Shown in pieces: positions 1 through 9,103 of a stretch of DNA of 35,452 bases. This stretch comes from Acidobacteriota bacterium (GTDB lineage Bacteria > Acidobacteriota > Thermoanaerobaculia > Multivoradales > JBCCEF01): contig JBCCHV010000067.1 in the NCBI GenBank assembly GCA_039028635.1, positions 1 to 35,452 of the forward strand, read 5' to 3'. Every line of letters starts with the position of its first letter. The stretch's first letter is position 1. A program made the position numbers and the translations under genes. Under the pieces are notes generated by a model. The model had not been told where the DNA came from. It searched no databases and saw only the letters and a program-made list of their open reading frames with translations.

Positions 1-148
<148 letters not shown>

Positions 149-162
149 CTACGCTCCGGGAA

Positions 163-2238
163 TCAGCCGGCGGCCTTTGCCACCAGCTCCTCACTGACAC
201 TCTTCGGAGCCTGCTCGTACGAAGCGAACTGCATCGTGTAGTTGGCTCGGCCCTGGGTGACCGAACGCAGGTCCGTGGCATAACCGAACATTTCCGACAG
301 CGGCACCCGGCAGGTGATGACCTGCGAGTTGGCCCGCGCTTCCATCTGTTGCACCCGTCCGCGACGCGAGGTGATGTCGCCGATGACGTCCCCCATGTAC
401 TCCTCCGGGGTGACCACCTCGACCGCCATGATCGGCTCCATCAGCACCGGCTTGGCCTTCTTGCTGCCATCCTGGAAAGCCATCGAGCCAGCGACCTTGA
501 AGGCCATCTCGGACGAGTCGACATCGTGGAAAGAGCCGTCGTACAGGTCGACCTCGAGGCCGGTGATCGGGTATCCCGCCAGGGGGCCAGACTCCATCGC
601 CTCGCGGATGCCCTGCTCCACCGGCTTGATGTACTCCCGCGGGATCACGCCGCCGACGATCTTGTTGTTGAAGACGAACTCGTCGCCCTCGACCGGGCGG
701 ATGCGAATCTTGGCGTGGCCGAACTGGCCGCGACCGCCGCTCTGACGCACGAAACGGCCTTCGCCCTCGGCCTCGCGCGTGATGGTCTCCTTGTAGGCGA
801 CCTGCGGCTTGCCGATGTTGGCGCCGACGTTGAACTCGCGCACCAGACGATCGGTGATGATCTCGAGGTGCAGCTCGCCCATGCCGGAGATCAAGGTCTG
901 GCCGGTATCCGGGTCGGTGTGCACCCGGAAGGTCGGGTCTTCCTTGGTGAGCTTGCCGAGGGCGACGCTGAGCTTTTCTTGGTCGGCCTTGGTCTTGGGC
1001 TCGATGGACACCGAGATCACCGGCTCCGGGAAGCTCATCGACTCGAGCACGACCGGCGCATTCGAATCACAGATGGTGTCGCCGGTGGTGACGTCCTTGA
1101 GGCCGACGGCGGCGGCGATGTCGCCGGCGTAGACCACCGAGATCTCTTCGCGCTTGTTGGCGTGCATCTTGAGGATGCGGCCGAGACGCTCTTTCTTGCC
1201 GCGGTTGACGTTGAGCACCGCAGTTCCGGACTCGATCGAGCCGGAGTAGACGCGGAAGAAGGCGAGCTGACCGACGAAGGGGTCGGTCATGATCTTGAAG
1301 ACCAGGGCCGAGAAGGGCTCATCGTCGGAAGAAGGACGGGTGACTACCGTCTCCTCGCCCGGCTCGGTGCCCTCCACCGGCGGCACGTCGACCGGCGACG
1401 GCAGGTAGTCCACCACCGCATCGAGCAGCGGCTGCACGCCCTTGTTCTTGAAGGCGGTGCCGCAAAGCACCGGCTGCAGGCTGTTGGCGATGGTCGCCCG
1501 GCGCAGCGCTTCCTTGAGCTCGTCATCCGTCACCTCTTCGCCGGAGAGATACTTCTCGAGCAGGGCATCGTCCGTCTCGGCCACCGCCTCGACCATCTCC
1601 TCACGGCGCTTCAGGGCCTCCGCCGCCAGTTCCTCGGGGATGTCGACCAACTCGTAGTCGGCCCCCATGGTCTCGGTCTTGTACAGAATGCCCTTCATGC
1701 GGATCAGGTCGATGACCCCCTGCATACGATCCTCGGCGCCCCAAGGAATCTGCAGGGCCACCGGCTTGGCACCGAGCCGCGACTTCATCATGTCGATGGT
1801 GCGATCGAAGTCGGCTCCGACGCGATCCATCTTGTTGACGAAGGCGATGCGAGGCACCCGATAACCGTCCGCCTGACGCCATACCGTCTCGGACTGGGGC
1901 TCGACTCCGGCCACCGCATCGAACACCGCCACGGCACCGTCCAACACGCGCAGGGAGCGCTCCACCTCGGCGGTGAAGTCGACGTGTCCCGGCGTATCGA
2001 TGATGTTGATCAGATAGTCGTTCCAGCTGCACTGGGTAGCCGCCGAGGTGATGGTGATGCCCCGCTCCTGCTCCTGGGCCATCCAGTCCATCGTGGCGGT
2101 GCCCTCGTGGACCTCACCGATCTTGTAGTTGACGCCCGTGTAGAAAAGGATGCGCTCCGTCGTCGTCGTCTTGCCCGCATCGATGTGGGCCATGATGCCG
2201 ATGTTGCGCGTCTTGGGCAGGGGTACTTTGCGTGCCAT
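163..2238 (-). CDS. fusA: Elongation factor G
   Basis: This is the translocase GTPase that moves tRNA and mRNA through the ribosome after peptide transfer. The product has 691 residues, the usual EF-G length. The GTPase motifs are all present: G1 AHIDAGKT (17-24), G3 DTPGH (81-85) and G4 NKMD (135-138), followed by the domain II-V sequence of a normal elongating EF-G. The ATG at 2238 begins [20 protein letters not shown], which matches family N-termini, although only a weak purine stretch precedes it. It is the third gene of the str operon; a 103-nt gap separates it from rpsG, a little longer than the other gaps here. Nothing indicates the EF-G2 or tetracycline-protection type. Confidence 0.98.
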   Translation of the reverse strand: MARKVPLPKTRNIGIMAHIDAGKTTTTERILFYTGVNYKIGEVHEGTATMDWMAQEQERGITITSAATQCSWNDYLINIIDTPGHVDFTAEVERSLRVLDGAVAVFDAVAGVEPQSETVWRQADGYRVPRIAFVNKMDRVGADFDRTIDMMKSRLGAKPVALQIPWGAEDRMQGVIDLIRMKGILYKTETMGADYELVDIPEELAAEALKRREEMVEAVAETDDALLEKYLSGEEVTDDELKEALRRATIANSLQPVLCGTAFKNKGVQPLLDAVVDYLPSPVDVPPVEGTEPGEETVVTRPSSDDEPFSALVFKIMTDPFVGQLAFFRVYSGSIESGTAVLNVNRGKKERLGRILKMHANKREEISVVYAGDIAAAVGLKDVTTGDTICDSNAPVVLESMSFPEPVISVSIEPKTKADQEKLSVALGKLTKEDPTFRVHTDPDTGQTLISGMGELHLEIITDRLVREFNVGANIGKPQVAYKETITREAEGEGRFVRQSGGRGQFGHAKIRIRPVEGDEFVFNNKIVGGVIPREYIKPVEQGIREAMESGPLAGYPITGLEVDLYDGSFHDVDSSEMAFKVAGSMAFQDGSKKAKPVLMEPIMAVEVVTPEEYMGDVIGDITSRRGRVQQMEARANSQVITCRVPLSEMFGYATDLRSVTQGRANYTMQFASYEQAPKSVSEELVAKAAG

Positions 2239-2341
2239 GGTCTGAAAATCTCTTATGTGCTCTCAGGAGCAGCGCCGGCCAGCGCCGACACCGCCCCTCT
2301 CGAAACCGGATTCCTCGAAAACTCGCCAGCTATAAAAGGAG

Positions 2342-2812
2342 CTACCAGCGATAGTGGGAGAACGCCTTGTTGGCATCCGCCATGCGATGGGTGTCTTCCC
2401 GCTTCTTGACCGCGCCACCACGCCCCTCGGCGGCTTCCGAGAGCTCGCCCGCCAGGCGTTGACGCATGGTCTTCTCACCGCGCCCCTTGGCGGCGGCGAT
2501 GATCCAGCGCATGGACAGGGCCAGGCGGCGCCCCGGGCGCACCTCGATGGGCACCTGGTAGGTCGAGCCGCCGACGCGGCGGGACTTCACCTCGACCGCC
2601 GGCTTGACGTTCTCGACGGCGCGCTTGAAGACCTTCATGGGATCGTCGCCGGAGCGCTCGCCGATGGACTCAAGGGCATCGTAGAGAATGCGCTCGGCCA
2701 CCGCCTTCTTACCGTCCTCCATCAGGACGTTCACGAACTTGGTGACCAACTGCGAGTTGTAGACCGGATCGGCAAGGATCTCGCGCTTGGGGACTTCACG
2801 TCTTCTCGGCAT
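2342..2812 (-). CDS. rpsG: 30S ribosomal protein S7
   Basis: S7 is a primary assembly protein of the 30S head that binds the 3' major domain of 16S rRNA near the E site. The product has 156 residues, the canonical bacterial length, from [20 protein letters not shown] to a C-terminus ending AFSHYRW. The open frame extends 32 codons further upstream, into rpsL, but the ATG at 2812-2810 is chosen because it gives the family N-terminus and has a GGAG site about 9 nt upstream. It lies 16 nt after rpsL. S7 is an autogenous repressor of the str operon in E. coli; no obvious S7-binding mimic was identified here. Confidence 0.98.
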   Translation of the reverse strand: MPRRREVPKREILADPVYNSQLVTKFVNVLMEDGKKAVAERILYDALESIGERSGDDPMKVFKRAVENVKPAVEVKSRRVGGSTYQVPIEVRPGRRLALSMRWIIAAAKGRGEKTMRQRLAGELSEAAEGRGGAVKKREDTHRMADANKAFSHYRW

Positions 2813-2828
2813 CGCTTGACTCCAGTTC

Positions 2829-3203
2829 CTAGGCCTTCGGACGCTTCGCGCCGTACTTCGAGCGACCCTGACGGCGACCGTCGACGCCAACGGCGTCCAA
2901 GGTGCCACGGATCACGTGATAGCGAACACCGGGCAGATCCTTCACACGACCGCCACGAATCAGGACGATCGAGTGCTCCTGCAGGTTGTGGCCCACACCC
3001 GGGATATAAGTCGTCACCTCGATGCCGTTGGTCAACCGCACACGGGCCACCTTACGCAGCGCCGAGTTCGGCTTCTTCGGCGTCTGGGTATAGACGCGCA
3101 CGCAAACACCGCGACGCTGCGGGCAAGCTTGCAGAGCCGGGCTCTTCGTCTTCGACTTGATGCGCTGGCGGCCCTTGCGCACCAGCTGTTGAATCGTAGG
3201 CAT
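2829..3203 (-). CDS. rpsL: 30S ribosomal protein S12
   Basis: S12 sits at the decoding centre and controls accuracy of tRNA selection. The product has 124 residues, full length. Lys43 (in TPKKPNSA) and Lys88 (in [12 protein letters not shown]) are both wild type, so by established genetics no streptomycin-resistance substitution is present at these sites. Asp89 of the same motif is the residue that RimO methylthiolates in other bacteria. The ATG at 3203 is preceded by GAGGAGAG, a strong ribosome binding site. It is the first gene of the str operon, read from the promoter at 3456-3484. Confidence 0.98.
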   Translation of the reverse strand: MPTIQQLVRKGRQRIKSKTKSPALQACPQRRGVCVRVYTQTPKKPNSALRKVARVRLTNGIEVTTYIPGVGHNLQEHSIVLIRGGRVKDLPGVRYHVIRGTLDAVGVDGRRQGRSKYGAKRPKA

Positions 3204-3344
3204 GCGTCAGCTCTCCTCGGCCTCATGGAACTCCATGAAGCATGTCGAGGCCTGCGCACGGCTCCGTGAGCCTTACGCGGCCCCACTTTCGACCTACCCT
3301 GGCTCAGCGGCTCAGGGACTGTCCGAAGACGAAAAAGTCACCAC

Positions 3345-3362
3345 GGTCCCCGGGCGGGGACC
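3345..3362 (-). promoter_or_regulatory. GC-rich hairpin in the rpsL leader
   Basis: There is a perfect 7-bp inverted repeat, GGTCCCC / GGGGACC, with a 4-nt loop. In the transcript it lies about 140 nt before the rpsL ATG. A run of five U (from + strand 3332-3336) follows about 9 nt after the stem. That spacing is too long for a textbook intrinsic terminator, but it could be an attenuator or a leader stability element. The function is inferred from position only. Confidence 0.5.
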
Positions 3363-3455
3363 CTCGGTGCGAAAACTCGCCGAGAGTAGCAAAGGCGTCG
3401 AAGCCCCGTCAACCTCTCGGTTGCCGGCCTGTCGATAGGACCGACGTGAGGGCGG

Positions 3456-3484
3456 AGTATAGCGGCACCCAACGGGTCCCGCAA
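3456..3484 (-). promoter_or_regulatory. Sigma70-type promoter of the str operon
   Basis: On the minus strand a -35 box TTGCGG (3479-3484) and a -10 box TATACT (3456-3461) are separated by exactly 17 bp. The -10 matches consensus at five of six positions and the -35 at four. Transcription would start near 3449, giving a leader of about 245 nt before rpsL. This is the best promoter match in the gene-free stretch 3204-3918. Confidence 0.7.
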
Positions 3485-3668
3485 GCGTTTTCATCCCGCC
3501 TTTTCAGGCCCCCGTCGCCTGAACACCCGTATCGTGCAGGCTCCCCTTGGCCGGGTGTCCCCGAGACGGCGGCTCGTGCCCTCACCACTTACCCCCGCGA
3601 AGATCGCCCAATAGCCCAGGCATCGCAGTCCGGTAGACGGGAGAGCGTCGGCGAACGAGCACGGGGCA

Positions 3669-3870
3669 CAGTCTGTCCGAGCAGAAGAGGGACCACACAG
3701 AGGAGTCCCTCATCTACCCCACAGAGCCCCGAAAGCGATCCCGGCCGAGCGAGTTATGAGCCCCGAGCGCAGTCTGTCCGAGCAGAAGGGGGACCTCGGA
3801 GGGGAGTCCCTCATCTACCCCACAGGGCCCCGAACGCGATCCCGGCCGAGCGAGTTACGAGGCCCGAGCG
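3669..3870. repeat. Tandem direct repeat, two 101-bp units
   Basis: Unit 1 is 3669-3769 and unit 2 is 3770-3870. Both begin CAGTCTGTCCGAGCAGAAG and share most of their length. After unit 2 the sequence restarts with CAGTC (3871) and then diverges. Each unit carries an inverted repeat: GAGGGAC/GTCCCTC in unit 1 (3687-3693 and 3705-3711), and GGGGGAC/GTCCCTC in unit 2, where the single change turns an A-U pair into a G-U pair. The rest of the gene-free stretch 3204-3918 holds the str promoter and leader; I see no convincing ORF in it. The repeat lies just downstream of the glycosyltransferase stop. Confidence 0.8.
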
Positions 3871-3918
3871 CAGTCGACGACGCCCTCTCGGCGGAGCCAT
3901 GCCAGAACCTCTCTTTGG

Positions 3919-5049
3919 TCAGCGCTTCAGATCCTCGTAAGAACCGTCGGCGACCACCTCCAGAGCTCTGTCCAAAGCCGGAGCCCGGTTTGACCAGCTG
4001 TAGCGCGCCATCGCCCGACGCCCCCGATCGCGATCGCCCTGCCAAAGCGAGCCACCGCGATGGCGCCCCTCGAGCTCGACCAGCCGCTGCGCCAGGCGCT
4101 CACCCTCGTCCTCCGGGATCCCCGAGCCATAGAAAGAGTCGGCACCGAAATCAGCGAACACCTCCGGATAGGCCAATCGCCGCGGCAGCAGCGGGAAGGC
4201 GCCAGCAGCCACCGCCTCGACGGCGCTCAGGCCGAAGAACTCGTGGCGCGCCGTCGACACGAAGACATCCGCCTCGGCGAGAGCTCGCTGGTATGCCTCG
4301 CGCTCCTCCAGCCAGCCCCAGTGACGAATACGCCCTCCCCAACGCTGGCGAGCCTGCTCGAACACCGGCGGCTGATCGCGAAAGCTCTCGCCCAGCACCG
4401 AGAGCTCGAGGTCGGCACCGGCGTCGAGGGCGGCCTCGACCCCCGCGAAGAAGGTCTCCGGAGCCTTGTCGTGCTCCCACCGCGCTGCCCACAGAACGCG
4501 CAGCGGTGAGCCGTCAGACCGGCGCTCCAGCGCCCAAGGCTCGGCGATCCCCGGAGGCTCGACGCGCAGACGCGAGGCGAGGCCGGCGAGGGAGCCCAAG
4601 GGCTGATGATCTGGAAAGCGCCGCAGCCAGCCATCCCAGGCCGCCATCAGCTCATCGCGATGAAAGGCGGAGTTGAACCACAGCTCGCGGGCCGCCAGAG
4701 CGCTGGTCAAGTTGGTGAAGGCGAAGTGACCATCGCCCTCATGCCCCCGGCGCACCGGATAGGTGAGCTGATTCTCGTGGAAGTAGAGCACCGCCGGCAC
4801 CGCCGCCAGCAGCGGGACCAGGCCCCGGAAGGTCGCCAGGTCGAGCATGTCGCTCGCCAACAGCACGTCCCATCGCTGAGCCGGCAGATCGCGCCAGCGC
4901 TCCGCGAAGGTGACCGGAGCATGGCGCATGCGCCACTTCCACTTGTAGGCCGGCAGTGTGAGCAGAGTCCATCGATGCCGGCTGTGGTCCCGCCAACCGT
5001 CGAGGAAGGCGCGATGACTGCCGCCGTAGTAGGGCTCGAGAGCGAGCAC
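3919..5049 (-). CDS. Glycosyltransferase of the tRNA-queuosine mannosyltransferase (QTMAN/GTDC1, DUF3524) type
   Basis: This is a GT-B glycosyltransferase of 376 residues. The N-terminal domain begins LALEPYYGGSHRAFLDGW and contains YFHENQLTYP (89-98). Both signatures belong to the DUF3524 family, whose animal member GTDC1/QTMAN adds mannose to queuosine in tRNA-Asp. The C-terminal half is GT4-like, with the EX7E pair Glu270/Glu278 in HEFFGLSAVE. By family the donor would be GDP-mannose and the acceptor Q34-tRNA; whether bacterial members do this reaction is inference. The start is a GTG at 5049 with no clear Shine-Dalgarno site, 13 nt after the GH13 stop, so translational coupling is likely. 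Family N-termini usually carry two or three more residues, so a slightly earlier non-ATG start is possible. Confidence 0.85.
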   Translation of the reverse strand: MLALEPYYGGSHRAFLDGWRDHSRHRWTLLTLPAYKWKWRMRHAPVTFAERWRDLPAQRWDVLLASDMLDLATFRGLVPLLAAVPAVLYFHENQLTYPVRRGHEGDGHFAFTNLTSALAARELWFNSAFHRDELMAAWDGWLRRFPDHQPLGSLAGLASRLRVEPPGIAEPWALERRSDGSPLRVLWAARWEHDKAPETFFAGVEAALDAGADLELSVLGESFRDQPPVFEQARQRWGGRIRHWGWLEEREAYQRALAEADVFVSTARHEFFGLSAVEAVAAGAFPLLPRRLAYPEVFADFGADSFYGSGIPEDEGERLAQRLVELEGRHRGGSLWQGDRDRGRRAMARYSWSNRAPALDRALEVVADGSYEDLKR

Positions 5050-5062
5050 CCGCAGGGAACGG

Positions 5063-8000
5063 TCAGGGCTCGTCAGCGGATGGCTCCTCGGCAGGACCTC
5101 CGGGCTGGGGATCGCCAGGCGCAGCCGCCTCGCGACCAGACGGCAGGCCTTCTCCCTCCTCCACTGCCTGCTCTTGCGCCGACCCTGTGGGCGCCGGCGC
5201 CCCGAGGATCTCGCGCAGCGTCTGCCAGCGATAACCGGAGGGCTCCTCCGCCGCCATCAGATCCTCGAGCAGGGGGCCGACGAAGGCCGGTACCGGCTGG
5301 TTCGCCGCCGTCGCCACCGCCGCCATCGCCACCAGCCACTGCATCCAGCCGCGGTAGCCTTCTTGCCGAAACCAAGACTCGCCATCGAAGCGGTGGAGCT
5401 GTAGCAGACGACGGACGGCAGCGTCCTCGATCCACCGGTCGACCATCGCCAGGGGGCCGGAGCGAGGAGCCGAGCCTTGCCACCACTGGCGCCGATCGGC
5501 GAACAGGCGCAGAGCAGCGACGGTGGACTCGTCGGTGCCGGCGAGCAGGTCTTCGAGCACTGGCACGAGGAGGCCATCATCGAGCAAGTCGCGGCCGCGC
5601 GCCGGAGCGATGACGGACAGCGGCTCGACGACCGCCCATAGGCGAAGGGCCCGCTGGTCGGCCCCGGCGTCCTGGCTCCGCCAGCGCTCCGTCGCTTCGT
5701 CGCCAGCCCCAAGCCGGTTCACGGCTCGCAGATTCTCACGTCCCCGCACCACCGCCCGATTCACCCCATCGCCCCCACCGGGCGGCATCGACTCCCCCAC
5801 CGGGGCGACCCGGTCGACCTCCTGGGAGGGCCCCAGAGGCGGGGCGCTCTCGGTGTCAGCAGCATCGATGTCGCCAATCGCATCGCCACCGATCGCAGCG
5901 TCATCGGCCTTCCGACTCGCAGTGGCGCTCAGCGCCGCCGCGGCATAGGCCGCGGTCATCGCCGCGACCAGCTCCGGCCCATCCGCCTCGGGCTCCGCCA
6001 AAACCCGCTCCAGTAGTAGGGAGAAGGGCTCGCGCAGAGGAGACCCCCGTCGCCGCCGGATCGCCGATTCGACGTCATCCACGGCATCGCCGTCGAGGGC
6101 CTCGGCGAGCTCGCGATAGCGACCATCGAGGTCTCGGACACAGCGAAAATCACCGTAGACGCGGGCTTCATAGGAGCCCAGGCGGGCTTCGAGCCCGTCC
6201 TCCGCGAGACGTTGCGCCGAGATCAGCCGCTCACCGCCGGCGACCAGATCCCGGAAGATCCAGTAGCGATCCGGGCGCGGCGTGATGGCGAGGGCTTCCC
6301 CGAGGGTCTCGCGCCGGGGCTTCTCGCCCTCGCGATCAACGAAGGGCACACTGCGGCTCACCCGCCCACGGGTCTCGCCGGCCCGGTGGTGGACCCAGAC
6401 CACCACTCGCTCCTCGCCCTGGCGATTGACGAAGGCGAAGACGTTGCGATCGTGGCCTGCGGCGGTGGCGAACTCCAGCAGCCGAAACTGCTCGACTTCG
6501 GCGAACAAGCGCCGACGCGCCAGCAGCGGCGTGATGACGCGATCGTGGTGAGCCACCAGACCGGGATCCGGGGCCTCGTCGCGAAAGCTCCGCCGATATT
6601 CCATGCCGTACTTCTCGCTCAACCCCTCCCATTGACCGTGCCCGAACAGCGGCAGCCCCGGCAGCGTGACCAGCAGCACGCAGGCGGCGAAGTACTTGTC
6701 CTGCTGACCAAACTGCTCGACGGCGGTTTCTTCGTCGGGATTGGAGAGGAAGTTGACGTGGCGCTGCAGGATTCCGGGCTCGAACTCGAGGATCTTCTCG
6801 AGGGAGCGATGGAGCTTGTCGTTCTCCTCGGCTCGCAGCATGTGCATGAAGGCGCTGTTGTACACCCGATGCATCCCTAAGCTGCGAACGAAATAGCTCT
6901 CCATCAACCAGAAGGCCTCGGCCAGCAGCAGCGTGTCCGGCGCCTCTTCGGCGACCCGATCAACCACCCGACGCCAGAACTCCTCCGGCATCAGGCGCTG
7001 AAAGTCCTCGTCTTCGAGGGCGAACTCGGCACGGCTCGGGATGTCGCCACCGTGCCCCGGCAGGGGATACCAGAGACGCTGAATATGACGCTTCGCCAAG
7101 GTCATGGCGGCATCGAAGCGAATCACCGGGAAGCGACCGGCGACCTCCAGGATGAGCTCGATCACCGCCTCCTGCACCGCCGGCTGGAGATAGTCGAGCT
7201 GGGCGGTGTCGTTCCACGGCGTCACGGTGCCGTCATTGCCGTGGTAGAGGTAGCGCACCTCGTCGCGCTGGCGATCGACCCGCCGAAAGACCACCGCCGC
7301 GTCGCTGCGGTCCCAATAGCCATCCTCGAGATAGAGCCCGACGGCGGGGTTCGACGACAGGTCCGGACCCTCGAAGGTGTAGTTGGGAAAGGGACAGTCG
7401 GGGCGGGTCAAAAAGCGCTCCGGAAAGCGCTGCACCCAGTCGGAATCGATGCCGAAATGATTCGGCACCATGTCGCATGCCAGGCGCAAACCGCGCTGCC
7501 AGGCACGCTCTCGCAGATCGTCGAGGGCGGCCTCACCGCCGAGCTCGTCGGCGACCTCGTAGGCATAGACGGCGTAGGCGGAGGCTCCCGCCGCCGGATT
7601 GCCGGCGCGGTGCTTGATCGTTCGGGAAGCGGCGCTGCGCTGCCAGACGCCGATCAGCCAGAGACCGGTGAAGCCTCGCTCCGCCAGCCGATCGAGCTCG
7701 TCGTCGGGGATCCCGTCGAGGGTGGTGATGTCGCGCTTCCAGGTCTGCGAAAGCTGGTGCAGCCAGACCAGGACGTTCTTCGCCACCAAGACCAGCTCGG
7801 GCATCCAGCGGCGGTCGGCGCTGAAGCGCTCCTCCCCTTCCTGCAGCGCTTCGAGGCTGACTTCCGGCGGCGGAGGTGGCGGGCCGCCGTGGACGAACAC
7901 CGGCCGCTCCTCCTCACGCAGCACGTCGAGAGCCAGGAGCTGAGCACTCGCCTGTTCCGCAGTCCCCGCTTCGAAACCGGTCACCAGCTCGAGCTGATCG

Positions 8001-8605
8001 CGCAGCGAAGCCGGCACCTGGCGCTGGGGACGCTGGCAATGGTCCCAAAGGCTCTCGCCGTCGAGGGGCGGGAGCTGGACGAAGAGCTCCTCGAGGCTCG
8101 CCACCATGGCGCCGTAACCGGTCGCCTCCTCGAGCTCCTGATCGTCGAACAGGTCCCGCAGGTCGGCCATCGCGGGATTGCGATTGACCAGCCAGAGCTG
8201 CAGCACGGCGGCAAGATCGACGAAATCGTCACCGGCCGGCTCCGAAACGCCATCGGCCTCGACCTGTGGTCGCGGCGGCTCGCCACCCCCGAAGAGCTCG
8301 CGAAAGCGCTCCAGCATCGCCGCCACCGCGCGCGGCCCGAAACGATCCTCGAGCCAGGCATGGGCTCGGCGCCAGAGCTCGCCGTCGACCTGATGGACAT
8401 AGTGATCGAACAGCCGCTCCGACCAGCGCTGGAGCTCGAAGAGGGCATAGAGCAGGCCGGCCCGAACGCCCCGCTCGGGATGAAGAGCGACCTGGCGATC
8501 GTGATCCAGTCGTCGCGCTAGCTGGCGCGACGCGGCAAGGTCGCCGATGAAATCCGGAGCAATCTCCAGACGACGGCGGATCTCACGGGAGAAGGGAAAG
8601 TACAT
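5063..8605 (-). CDS. GH13 (alpha-amylase superfamily) protein, 1180 residues, large unusual flanking domains
   Basis: The protein has a (beta/alpha)8 GH13 core at about residues 275-680, with region I DMVPNH (378-383), nucleophile Asp498 in VIRFDAAM, general acid Glu563 in LLAEAFW, and region IV FLSNPDE. The last keeps the transition-state Asp624 but has Pro623 where most amylases have His. GlgE-type maltosyltransferases also lack that His, so a transferase rather than a hydrolase is possible. The N-terminus (1-270) is mostly helical with no signal peptide, so the enzyme is probably cytoplasmic. After the C domain (about 690-860) come an Ala/Asp-rich linker and a helical, Trp-rich tail to about residue 1140. 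It is the first gene of a two-gene unit with the glycosyltransferase. The ATG at 8605 lacks an obvious Shine-Dalgarno site. The substrate is not predictable from sequence. Confidence 0.85.
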   Translation of the reverse strand: MYFPFSREIRRRLEIAPDFIGDLAASRQLARRLDHDRQVALHPERGVRAGLLYALFELQRWSERLFDHYVHQVDGELWRRAHAWLEDRFGPRAVAAMLERFRELFGGGEPPRPQVEADGVSEPAGDDFVDLAAVLQLWLVNRNPAMADLRDLFDDQELEEATGYGAMVASLEELFVQLPPLDGESLWDHCQRPQRQVPASLRDQLELVTGFEAGTAEQASAQLLALDVLREEERPVFVHGGPPPPPPEVSLEALQEGEERFSADRRWMPELVLVAKNVLVWLHQLSQTWKRDITTLDGIPDDELDRLAERGFTGLWLIGVWQRSAASRTIKHRAGNPAAGASAYAVYAYEVADELGGEAALDDLRERAWQRGLRLACDMVPNHFGIDSDWVQRFPERFLTRPDCPFPNYTFEGPDLSSNPAVGLYLEDGYWDRSDAAVVFRRVDRQRDEVRYLYHGNDGTVTPWNDTAQLDYLQPAVQEAVIELILEVAGRFPVIRFDAAMTLAKRHIQRLWYPLPGHGGDIPSRAEFALEDEDFQRLMPEEFWRRVVDRVAEEAPDTLLLAEAFWLMESYFVRSLGMHRVYNSAFMHMLRAEENDKLHRSLEKILEFEPGILQRHVNFLSNPDEETAVEQFGQQDKYFAACVLLVTLPGLPLFGHGQWEGLSEKYGMEYRRSFRDEAPDPGLVAHHDRVITPLLARRRLFAEVEQFRLLEFATAAGHDRNVFAFVNRQGEERVVVWVHHRAGETRGRVSRSVPFVDREGEKPRRETLGEALAITPRPDRYWIFRDLVAGGERLISAQRLAEDGLEARLGSYEARVYGDFRCVRDLDGRYRELAEALDGDAVDDVESAIRRRRGSPLREPFSLLLERVLAEPEADGPELVAAMTAAYAAAALSATASRKADDAAIGGDAIGDIDAADTESAPPLGPSQEVDRVAPVGESMPPGGGDGVNRAVVRGRENLRAVNRLGAGDEATERWRSQDAGADQRALRLWAVVEPLSVIAPARGRDLLDDGLLVPVLEDLLAGTDESTVAALRLFADRRQWWQGSAPRSGPLAMVDRWIEDAAVRRLLQLHRFDGESWFRQEGYRGWMQWLVAMAAVATAANQPVPAFVGPLLEDLMAAEEPSGYRWQTLREILGAPAPTGSAQEQAVEEGEGLPSGREAAAPGDPQPGGPAEEPSADEP

Positions 8606-8701
8606 GCGCGTGCTCGCGGCAAGCTACCACAGGGCTTTTCCGGCGCCGCGGCCGGGGAGTCCAGCGACCACCGACGCGATCCGCCTGCCGTCCGGTCACC
8701 A

Positions 8702-8707
8702 TAGAAT
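8702..8707 (+). promoter_or_regulatory. Possible -10 element for a leaderless transcript
   Basis: TAGAAT (a TANNNT type -10) ends 6 nt before the ATG at 8714, and no Shine-Dalgarno sequence precedes that ATG. Transcription would start at or next to the ATG. No good -35 is visible, so this remains a weak call. Confidence 0.35.
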
Positions 8708-8713
8708 GGTGCC

Positions 8714-9103
8714 ATGCGTCATGCCCTGGGACTCTGCCTGCTGACCGCCCTCGCCTGCCAAAGCACCGCCTCGATGACCGTCCCCGGCGGCGAGCCTTTT
8801 CGTCTCGCGGTGGGTGAATCGGCGCGCCTCGAGGACAGTGATCTGAAGGTCGTCTTCGAAGCGGTCATCGGCGATTCCCGCTGCCCGCGGGGCGTGCAGT
8901 GCGTCTGGGCCGGCGAAGCGACGATCCGCCTGACGGCTCGCCTCGGCGACCAGACGTTCGAGAGCGAGCTCACCACCCAGAAGCCGGAGGGTGAGCTCGC
9001 CGGCCATCGTTGCCGCCTGCTGGCCGTCGATCCCTACCCGGTACACGGCGAAGAGATCGCCCCCGAGGACTACGCCGTCCGTCTGGAGCTGACGCCGCTC
9101 TAG
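8714..9103 (+). CDS. Small secreted protein with a Cys-x5-CVWAG motif
   Basis: The product has 129 residues. The N-terminus MRHALGLCLLTALACQSTAS is a short hydrophobic signal. The Cys in ALAC could be lipidated, although the lipobox is imperfect (Leu at -2). The mature part is beta-rich and holds DSRCPRGVQCVWAGEATIRL. I recognise this motif from short exported proteins of several Gram-negative phyla without an assigned function; the two Cys probably form a disulfide. The gene diverges from the GH13 gene. It ends in a TAG that is the first three bases of the mobile element at 9101-9348, so the C-terminus may have been trimmed or re-terminated by that insertion. Confidence 0.7.
   Translation: MRHALGLCLLTALACQSTASMTVPGGEPFRLAVGESARLEDSDLKVVFEAVIGDSRCPRGVQCVWAGEATIRLTARLGDQTFESELTTQKPEGELAGHRCRLLAVDPYPVHGEEIAPEDYAVRLELTPL

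Noticed and set aside
3669-3870. CRISPR array
   Set aside because: There are only two long adjacent copies with no spacers between them; it is a tandem duplication.
7052-8521. 489-codon plus-strand frame opposite the GH13 gene
   Set aside because: It is antisense to a recognised coding sequence, has no ribosome binding site and its composition follows the opposite strand.
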